Source: an uncultured Clostridia bacterium (lineage in GTDB: Bacteria; Bacillota; Clostridia; Oscillospirales; Acutalibacteraceae). From it: a stretch of DNA of 12,193 nt. The notes under the pieces were generated by a model. It ran no database searches. It was not told where the DNA came from and saw only the letters and a list, made by a program, of their open reading frames with translations. Both the position numbers and the translations under genes were made by a program. Positions 7,389 through 12,193 of the stretch are shown here, in pieces. How positions within the stretch are numbered: the first letter of the stretch is position 1; every line of letters begins with the position of its first letter. The stretch lies in assembly GCA_947626485.1 (NCBI GenBank), contig CANQSG010000049.1:1-12193 (forward strand). Direction: 5' to 3'.

Positions 7389-7448
7389 CCCGTTTCCCGC
7401 ACCCCGCGCGGCGTCTTGCACCGCGCACGTCGAAAATTTTTCACCGCC

Positions 7449-7480
7449 AAGCGCTTTTCCGCTCGGAAAGGCGCTTTTTT
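7449..7480 (+). terminator. Intrinsic terminator after argS
   Basis: A 12-pair stem (7449-7460 with 7465-7476, one G-U pair) closes a GCTC tetraloop and runs into six consecutive T residues (7475-7480). A weaker GC stem (GCGCGG 7406-7411, CCGCGC 7421-7426) lies just upstream. This closes the murI-DUF1934-argS unit. Confidence 0.9.
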
Positions 7481-7607
7481 GCGCGCAAGGGCAGGTAAAA
7501 CCTTCCATTTCCGGCAATTTTTAGGAGAAAATTGCGCGCGTGGGAAGCAGAATTAAAACCGCTGTCTTGCAAAAAGCGCCCGATAGTTTAATATTCCTCA
7601 CATTTTG

Positions 7608-7613
7608 TATAAT
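7608..7613 (+). promoter_or_regulatory. Candidate -10 box of the repeat-protein gene
   Basis: A perfect TATAAT sits in an AT-rich stretch, but no good -35 hexamer lies 16-18 bp upstream (the nearest is TTTAAT at 7587, 15 bp away). A second, weaker box, TACAAT (7645-7650), also lacks a partner. If 7608 is used, the mRNA begins near 7620 with a leader of roughly 145 bases. The poor -35 suggests an activator or an alternative sigma factor, which is inference. Confidence 0.4.
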
Positions 7614-7661
7614 TTTTTATGTAGAGAGTTCGAAAAAAGAATGATACAATAAGGGAGCGAA

Positions 7662-7691
7662 AAAACAGCGTGGAAAAGTATTTGCTGTTTT
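7662..7691 (+). other. Leader hairpin 1
   Basis: A perfect eight-base inverted repeat AAAACAGC (7662-7669) / GCTGTTTT (7684-7691) with a 14-base loop. It would form in the transcript upstream of the large secreted protein. It ends in four Us but is only moderately stable, so a terminator function is doubtful. Confidence 0.45.
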
Positions 7692-7700
7692 GCACAACAA

Positions 7701-7733
7701 GGGCAGTACAAAGCGGGCTTCAACGTACTGCCC
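7701..7733 (+). other. Leader hairpin 2, upstream of the ribosome binding site
   Basis: A perfect nine-base inverted repeat GGGCAGTAC (7701-7709) / GTACTGCCC (7725-7733) with a 15-base loop, within which AAG (7711-7713) and CTT (7718-7720) could pair. It lies ten bases after hairpin 1 and 17 bases before GGAGG. Without a U tract it is not a terminator. It may be a protein- or ligand-binding leader element or an mRNA stabiliser. It resembles no riboswitch class I recognise. Confidence 0.5.
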
Positions 7734-7763
7734 GGACAAAGAACTTTTTAGGAGGACACGGTT

Positions 7764-10700
7764 ATGGTACAGAAACATCGGCTTGCCTGTCGGTTGACGG
7801 GCTATCTCCTGGCTGTCGCTTTGGTGGCGGTCTCCTGCCTCGTGCCCGGCATCGCGGCGTCGGCCGCGGCGCCGACCTACACGGCCTACAAGGCGGGCTT
7901 CGAGGAGAGCGTCTACGACGGCTCTGCGCGGCACGTCGTCACGCAGGACGCGCAGTTTGTCCGCAGCGGGAAACAGGCCGCCAAGCTCACGGGCTCTTAC
8001 GCCGGGAATAAGGATCACGGGTCTGACAGCTCCTTGATCTACCTCTACGACGACAAGGGCGCGAAGATCACGATGAAAGCCAACCATTTCTATTATGTCG
8101 GCTTTTACGTCAAGGCGAGCAAGCGGGCGAGCAAGTTTTCCGTTTCGATCGCCTGGAGCAGCTCCCCGACCTACGCGCAGTGGGCGGGCAACGGCAACAT
8201 GGAGCTGGCGCTTCCCGACGAATGGCGTTATGTGCTGGCGCCCGTCTCGTCCGTCAGCAACGGCAATCAGGTCGCCCTCTACATCAACGAATACTATGAC
8301 GACACGACCGATTTCTACATCGACGACGCCACCGTTTTCGAGTTTGAAACGGCGGGCGACGTCACCAAAAACACCGTCGGCCTCGTGGCTGCCGACCCCC
8401 GCGACGGCGGCGACGTGCAGATCTACACCGGAAAAGTGAACGACGCCATCGCCCTCGACAACCTGTCGAAAGCGGGCGACGAATTCCTCGGCTGGTACCG
8501 CGACGTCCCGCTGTCGCTGTCGGCGAGCGGCCTGAAATACACGACGGCGCCGCAGATCGTTTACGGCGGCTGGAAGAGCTATAAGGACGCCTTCCACTAT
8601 AACGCCTACACGATCGACTTCGAGGGCGCGGCGTATAACAACGGCGATTACCGCCACGTCACCGACGAGGCCGCCAACGTCATGGCGGGGCACGCCGCCA
8701 AGCTGTCGGGTACTTACGACACCTCCGGCAACACCGGCAAGCCCACGAACATGGTCTATCTCTTCGAGCAGTCCGGCGCGCAGCTCGTCTGGAAGCTCGG
8801 TTACTATTACTACATCGGCTTCTATCTGAAGGCCGACCCCTCCGCCGGGCAGATCAAGATCGCCGCGTCCCACAACACCGGCTGGGCGGGCGCCGTCAGC
8901 CTGACCCCGACGGGCGGCTGGGATTACGTCGAGCTGCGGCTGAATAAGCGCGACAATCTCGCCCTCAACGAGATCATCGGCCTCTATTTCAACGGCGACA
9001 ATTACGGCGGCAAGCCCGCGCCCGACATCTACATCGACAACGTGACGGTGCTCGAGGTCGCCGAAAGCAGCTACGGCGTGCTGCGCTTCGACGGCCGCAA
9101 CGAAAAGGACGTCACCCTGCGCGCCGGCCGCACCGGCAGCGGTGAGGCCGACCTGCCGACCCCGCAGAAGGACGGCGACGCCTTCGCGCAGTGGTACACC
9201 GACGCGTCTCTTACCACCCCCGCCGAGGACGTGACTTATACGGACGGAACGCAGACGCTTTACGCCGGTTACGCGAGCGACGGCAAGGCGCAGCCGACGG
9301 GCGACCGCACTTATAAAGTCGACTTCGAAAACACCGCCGTTTACAACAACACCGACAATTTCCACGTCACGACCGACCCGAAGTTCGTCCGCTCGGGCAA
9401 GCAGGCCGCCAAGCTCACGGAGCACTTCGAGGTCAACTACGGCACCGCCGACAGCTTCGTTTACCTGATGGACGAGGCGGGCGCGCACATCAACTTGCAA
9501 AAGGACACCCTGCTCTATTTCGGCTTCTACCTCAAGGCGAGCAAGCCGACCGGCAGGGTCGTCGTCTCCGCGTCGCACGATAACGCGTGGGCGAAGAATT
9601 CCTGGGTCGACGCGGCGGGCCCCGACGAATGGGTCTATTTGCAGATGATCCTCGACATGCAGACCGCGAACGCCGCTTGGGACGGCAAGCCGACCGGCCT
9701 CTACGTCCAGTCTCCGAACGGCGAATTTCCCGAGGACACCGAATTTTACATCGACGATGTCACCGTGCAGGTCATCACCGACCTGACCGCCGGCGTTGTC
9801 GCCGCCGACCCGCAGAACGGCGAGGACGTGCAGATCTCGGTCGGCGCGGCGGGGACGAAGCCCTCCTTCACGCAGCCGAACAAGCCGGGCGACGCCTTCC
9901 TCGGCTGGTATAAGGACGTCCTGCTGACCCAGTCGGCAGACGGCGTGACCCAGACCGCCAAGACGGCGCAGATGGTTTACGCCGGTTGGCAGAGCTATCT
10001 CGACGCGGTGCACCCCAACATCTACACGGTCGACTTCGAGGACGAAGCCCTCTATAACGACACCGACCGCCGCCACGTCACGACCGACCCGCAGTTTGTC
10101 CACACCGGGCGGCAGGCGGCGAAGCTCGCGGGACCGTATAAAAACAGCGTGGACAACGGCACCGTCACCTCGCACATCCAGCTGAACGATCAGAACGGCA
10201 CGCCGATCAAGATGCAGGCGCACCACTATTATTTCATCAGCTTCTACGTCAAGGCGAACAAGGTCATCGACCGGTTCACGATCTCCCCGTCGCACGGCAC
10301 CTCCTGGGCTGCCAACGCGAACGGCCTGACCGCCAACCCCGACGAATGGACGTATGTGCACACCCTGCTCGACATGACCGGCCACGACGGCTGGAACAAT
10401 GAGCTGCTCGGCCTCTACATCAACGGCTACGCCGACGACGAGGCGATTTTCTACCTCGACGACGTCACGATCATCGAATCCGACAAGAAGGAATTCGGCG
10501 TCGTGCGGGTCGACAGGGGCGACGGCTCGAATTACAGCTATAAGGTCGGGCGACAGGGCGACGCGGTCGACCTGACCCCGCCCACCGATTCGACCGACGA
10601 TTTCATCGGCTGGTTCCTCGACCCGCAGGGCACCCAGCCCGCGGACGGCATGACCTATTCTTCGGAGCTGCAAACCCTCTACGCGAAGTTCAACAAGACG

Positions 10701-11747
10701 AGCTGGCGGATCGACTACGAAGCCGGCGCCGGGTACGGCTGGACGGCGGGCAGCGAGACGCTGAAAACCGACAACGTCTCCGTCACCGACGCGCAGCGCC
10801 ACGGCGGCAGCTACGCGGTGAAGTTAGAGAGCGACGGGGCGGACGCCTCCTTTGTCCTCGCCGACCGCGTCGCGAACGGCTACGCGCCGAAATTCGCCTA
10901 TGCCGCGTCCCGGCAGTACGTCGTGCGGTACTGGTATTACGTGCCGGCGGGCGTGACCCCGGCGGGCAGCGCGACGCTGCAAACCGGTTACACGAACAAG
11001 CTCGACGTCAGCGGCGTGCCGACGGCGCAGAAGGGCGCGCTCGCGACCCTGACCTTCGGCGAAACCCGCGACAAATGGGTTGCGGCGTCCGTCACCGTGA
11101 CGACCCCGGCGTGGGACGACAGCCTCGCAAACGGCGGCCTCGTCCTGCAATGGACGAACCCCGGCGCGGGCACGACGGTCTATTTTGACGACATTCAGAT
11201 CATCCGCATCGACGACGCGGCGACCGCCGAAGCCATCGGCCTTTCGAGCGGCGACCTGCAAATGCTCAACGACGCCGCCTTCGAACAGGCGGGCGGCGAC
11301 CGGCAGGCCATCCGCTTCCAGTATTATCTGCGCAAGGACACGATGAACGGCGTGACCCTGCGCGGCATGCAGTACACCGTGCAGGAGGTCGGGATGCTCA
11401 CGGCGCTGACGACGCTGCTGCCCGGCGACGTCAACGACGCGCTGACCCTCGCGGCGGTCGAGACGAACCGCAACATCAAGCGCACGACCGTCACGAGCGA
11501 CCGCACCGACCCCGCAGGCAGCGGCCGGAAATATTTCACGGCCTACCTCAAGAACATCGAAAAAGCCTACATCAACTTCAACGTCAGCAGCCGCGCCTAC
11601 GTCGTGCTCCGGCCGACGGACGGCGGCGACGACATCGTGATCTACACCGACGTCACCACCGTGAGCGTTTACGGCCTGCTCAAGGCGGCGCAGACCGGCG
11701 GCGTCGACGGCTACGATAAATCCTATAAGTGGGGGCTGGAAGCGTGA
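7764..11747 (+). CDS. Secreted multidomain repeat protein: carbohydrate-binding-like modules alternating with InlB-like repeats
   Basis: A 1327-residue exported protein with no recognised catalytic domain. Residues 1-36 form a signal peptide: a basic start, a hydrophobic core at about 14-33, and likely cleavage in the AASAAAP stretch. Four units follow, each a beta-sandwich of about 155 residues resembling carbohydrate-binding modules (about 40-196, 282-434, 517-673, 754-906) and an InlB/Listeria-Bacteroides-type repeat of about 67 residues (204-270, 437-503, 676-742, 911-977). Sandwich signatures are YT.DFE, HVT, SGKQAAKL, YY.GFY.KA, DEW.Y and FYIDDVTV. InlB-type signatures are GD.FLGWY.D and VYAGW. 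A divergent fifth sandwich spans 981-1149 and an unassigned C-terminal domain 1150-1327. There is no LPXTG motif, SLH domain or C-terminal membrane anchor, so it is released or held non-covalently. ATG 7764 has GGAGG eight bases upstream. A lipoprotein gene follows after 29 bp. A glycan-binding or adhesive role is inferred from the folds; the ligand is unknown. Confidence 0.85.
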   Translation: MVQKHRLACRLTGYLLAVALVAVSCLVPGIAASAAAPTYTAYKAGFEESVYDGSARHVVTQDAQFVRSGKQAAKLTGSYAGNKDHGSDSSLIYLYDDKGAKITMKANHFYYVGFYVKASKRASKFSVSIAWSSSPTYAQWAGNGNMELALPDEWRYVLAPVSSVSNGNQVALYINEYYDDTTDFYIDDATVFEFETAGDVTKNTVGLVAADPRDGGDVQIYTGKVNDAIALDNLSKAGDEFLGWYRDVPLSLSASGLKYTTAPQIVYGGWKSYKDAFHYNAYTIDFEGAAYNNGDYRHVTDEAANVMAGHAAKLSGTYDTSGNTGKPTNMVYLFEQSGAQLVWKLGYYYYIGFYLKADPSAGQIKIAASHNTGWAGAVSLTPTGGWDYVELRLNKRDNLALNEIIGLYFNGDNYGGKPAPDIYIDNVTVLEVAESSYGVLRFDGRNEKDVTLRAGRTGSGEADLPTPQKDGDAFAQWYTDASLTTPAEDVTYTDGTQTLYAGYASDGKAQPTGDRTYKVDFENTAVYNNTDNFHVTTDPKFVRSGKQAAKLTEHFEVNYGTADSFVYLMDEAGAHINLQKDTLLYFGFYLKASKPTGRVVVSASHDNAWAKNSWVDAAGPDEWVYLQMILDMQTANAAWDGKPTGLYVQSPNGEFPEDTEFYIDDVTVQVITDLTAGVVAADPQNGEDVQISVGAAGTKPSFTQPNKPGDAFLGWYKDVLLTQSADGVTQTAKTAQMVYAGWQSYLDAVHPNIYTVDFEDEALYNDTDRRHVTTDPQFVHTGRQAAKLAGPYKNSVDNGTVTSHIQLNDQNGTPIKMQAHHYYFISFYVKANKVIDRFTISPSHGTSWAANANGLTANPDEWTYVHTLLDMTGHDGWNNELLGLYINGYADDEAIFYLDDVTIIESDKKEFGVVRVDRGDGSNYSYKVGRQGDAVDLTPPTDSTDDFIGWFLDPQGTQPADGMTYSSELQTLYAKFNKTSWRIDYEAGAGYGWTAGSETLKTDNVSVTDAQRHGGSYAVKLESDGADASFVLADRVANGYAPKFAYAASRQYVVRYWYYVPAGVTPAGSATLQTGYTNKLDVSGVPTAQKGALATLTFGETRDKWVAASVTVTTPAWDDSLANGGLVLQWTNPGAGTTVYFDDIQIIRIDDAATAEAIGLSSGDLQMLNDAAFEQAGGDRQAIRFQYYLRKDTMNGVTLRGMQYTVQEVGMLTALTTLLPGDVNDALTLAAVETNRNIKRTTVTSDRTDPAGSGRKYFTAYLKNIEKAYINFNVSSRAYVVLRPTDGGDDIVIYTDVTTVSVYGLLKAAQTGGVDGYDKSYKWGLEA
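7881..8573 (+). repeat. Protein repeat unit A (sandwich + InlB-like)
   Basis: Residues 40-270. This is the most divergent of the four sandwiches: it starts YKAGFEE, not YT.DFE, and lacks the SH...WA motif, having tryptophans at 131 and 140. Its InlB-like part begins VAADPRDGGDV and ends VYGGWKSY, closest to unit C. Confidence 0.75.
8607..9272 (+). repeat. Protein repeat unit B (sandwich + InlB-like)
   Basis: Residues 282-503. The sandwich has YTIDFE, ASHNTGWA (368-375) and DIYIDNVTV. The InlB-like part (437-503) is of a different subtype from unit A, with FDGRNEKDVTLRAG, WYTD and QTLYAGY, and resembles unit D in layout. Confidence 0.75.
9312..9989 (+). repeat. Protein repeat unit C (sandwich + InlB-like)
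   Basis: Residues 517-742. The sandwich shares FVRSGKQAAKL with unit A and HVTTDP, PDEW.Y and LDM with unit D, and has ASHDNAWA (603-610). Its InlB-like part, VAADPQNGEDV to VYAGWQSY, is very close to that of unit A. Confidence 0.75.
10023..10694 (+). repeat. Protein repeat unit D (sandwich + InlB-like)
   Basis: Residues 754-977. The sandwich has YTVDFE, HVTTDPQFV, SHGTSWA (843-849) and FYLDDVTI. The InlB-like part begins FGVVRVDRGDG and ends QTLYAKF, resembling unit B more than A or C. Confidence 0.75.
10704..11210 (+). repeat. Divergent fifth beta-sandwich (unit E) without an InlB-like partner
   Basis: Residues 981-1149. It keeps the overall pattern (WRIDYE start, GGSYAVKL, YVVRYWYYV, DKWV, VYFDDIQI end) but differs in nearly every other position from units A-D and is not followed by an InlB-like repeat. 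It leads straight into the C-terminal domain. Confidence 0.65.
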
Positions 11748-11776
11748 AGACCCGCAATAGAAGGGAGATGCGTCAC

Positions 11777-12193
11777 ATGAAAGCGACCCTGCTCGCCGCG
11801 GCACTGCTGCTGTGCCTGGCGTTGACCGGCTGCGCCGAACCCGCGTCGCAGCCCGACGCCTCCGTGACCGAAAGCACGACCGACGTCACCGAGACGACCG
11901 GCACCGTCGAGTCGGCGACGGATTCGTCCGAACCGGGTGACGCCGCCGCGTCGGATGCGACCGCCTCGGCGCCCGACGTGATTTACGTCGAGAGCGAGCT
12001 CGAACGCCGGCCGGCGGGCTCGCTGCCCGTCGAGGAAGAGGAATACACCGGCGACGAAAACGTCTTCGTCGGACGTCCCGCGCCCTCCACCGGCGGCGCC
12101 GGACAGGATTACGGCTACGGCGCCGGCTCCCCGCCCGACCCTTCGGCGGGCGGCGGGGTCGAGGTCGATTCGCCGAGCGGCTCGTATGACGGC
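11777..12193 (+). CDS. Putative lipoprotein with low-complexity linker, 3' end cut by window edge
   Basis: The first 139 codons of an exported lipoprotein. The ATG at 11777 has AAGGGAG (11761-11767) nine bases upstream; the in-frame ATG at 11768 is too close to that site. A type II signal peptide runs into a clear lipobox LTGC with the lipidated Cys19, so the protein is anchored to the outer face of the membrane. What follows is disordered: a Thr/Ser/Glu/Ala-rich linker (about 20-66), a short stretch VIYVESELERRP (68-79), an acidic EEEEY segment, and a Gly/Pro/Ser-rich tail. No folded domain has begun before the sequence ends, so function cannot be named. It lies 29 bp after the repeat-protein gene with no terminator or promoter between, and is probably co-transcribed with it. 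Confidence 0.85.
   Translation, partial: MKATLLAAALLLCLALTGCAEPASQPDASVTESTTDVTETTGTVESATDSSEPGDAAASDATASAPDVIYVESELERRPAGSLPVEEEEYTGDENVFVGRPAPSTGGAGQDYGYGAGSPPDPSAGGGVEVDSPSGSYDG

Larger units (their letters stand above)
7481..7763 (+). other. Intergenic region and structured leader of the repeat-protein gene
   Basis: No convincing gene lies in these 283 bases, which are much richer in A and T than the flanking genes. Contents from left to right are a short inverted repeat at 7515-7534 whose loop reads TAGGAG, a possible 34-codon GTG-started ORF at 7540-7644, a TATAAT box at 7608-7613, two separate hairpins at 7662-7691 and 7701-7733, and a strong ribosome binding site GGAGG at 7751-7755, eight bases before the ATG at 7764. 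Confidence 0.6.

Noticed and set aside
7827..7838. Lipobox-like Cys25 (AVSC) in the repeat protein's signal peptide
   Set aside because: The hydrophobic core continues past the Cys and ends in a good AASAAA signal peptidase I site. The LTGC lipobox in the next gene is a far better example.
7670..8011. GTG-started 113-codon plus-strand frame overlapping the start of the repeat protein
   Set aside because: It reads the hairpin leader and the signal-peptide region out of frame, and its binding site is poorly spaced. The frame at 7764 is clearly the real one.
7617..10802. Open frame of 1061 codons on the minus strand opposite the repeat protein
   Set aside because: It is an antisense shadow produced by the strong G/C third-position bias of the real gene. 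The translation is Val/Arg/Gly/Asp-rich low-complexity with no fold pattern, while the plus strand has a signal peptide, binding site and repeats.
7881..11210. Periodic sequence as a CRISPR array or DNA satellite
   Set aside because: The repeats are about 700 bp long, diverged at DNA level and kept in frame. They are protein-domain duplications.

Overview
The window looks like chromosomal DNA of a GC-rich Gram-positive anaerobe, most probably a Clostridia-class Firmicute of the Oscillospiraceae type. This is inferred from gene content and signals. There are strong AGGAGG-like ribosome binding sites, TTG and GTG starts, housekeeping -35/-10 promoters, a PfoR-type orphan EIIC, the DUF1934-argS pair known from Firmicutes, and a large secreted protein with InlB/Listeria-Bacteroides-type repeats. 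No rRNA, tRNA, CRISPR array, transposase or phage gene was seen.

Layout. (1) Positions 1-599, minus strand: a histidine phosphatase cut by the left edge. It is divergent from the rest and has its own promoter. (2) Positions 600-868: a divergent intergenic region with back-to-back promoters. (3) Positions 869-4341: a probable operon of a PfoR-like EIIC membrane protein, endonuclease III (nth) and a sodium:alanine symporter (AGCS) carrying an unusual insertion of about 110 residues. (4) Positions 4338-7388: a second unit whose promoter overlaps the symporter stop codon. It encodes glutamate racemase (murI), a DUF1934/YwiB-like protein and arginyl-tRNA synthetase (argS). It ends at a strong intrinsic terminator at 7449-7480. 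(5) Positions 7481-7763: a non-coding, AT-richer leader with two consecutive hairpins. (6) Positions 7764-11747: a 1327-residue secreted protein built from four units, each a carbohydrate-binding-like beta-sandwich followed by an InlB-like repeat, then a fifth sandwich and a C-terminal domain. (7) From 11777 to the right edge: the start of a lipoprotein with a low-complexity linker.

How the genes relate. Regions 3 and 4 are mostly housekeeping: DNA repair, amino-acid uptake, D-glutamate supply for peptidoglycan, and tRNA charging. An alanine carrier beside glutamate racemase fits peptidoglycan amino-acid supply, but that link is inference. Regions 5-7 are accessory and envelope-facing. The repeat protein and the lipoprotein are 29 bp apart and probably co-transcribed, so they may form a surface glycan-binding pair. 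The points most worth a second look are the structured leader and modular architecture of the repeat protein, the Cys-Gly-Thr motif (normally Cys-Asn-Thr) in the racemase, and the symporter insertion.
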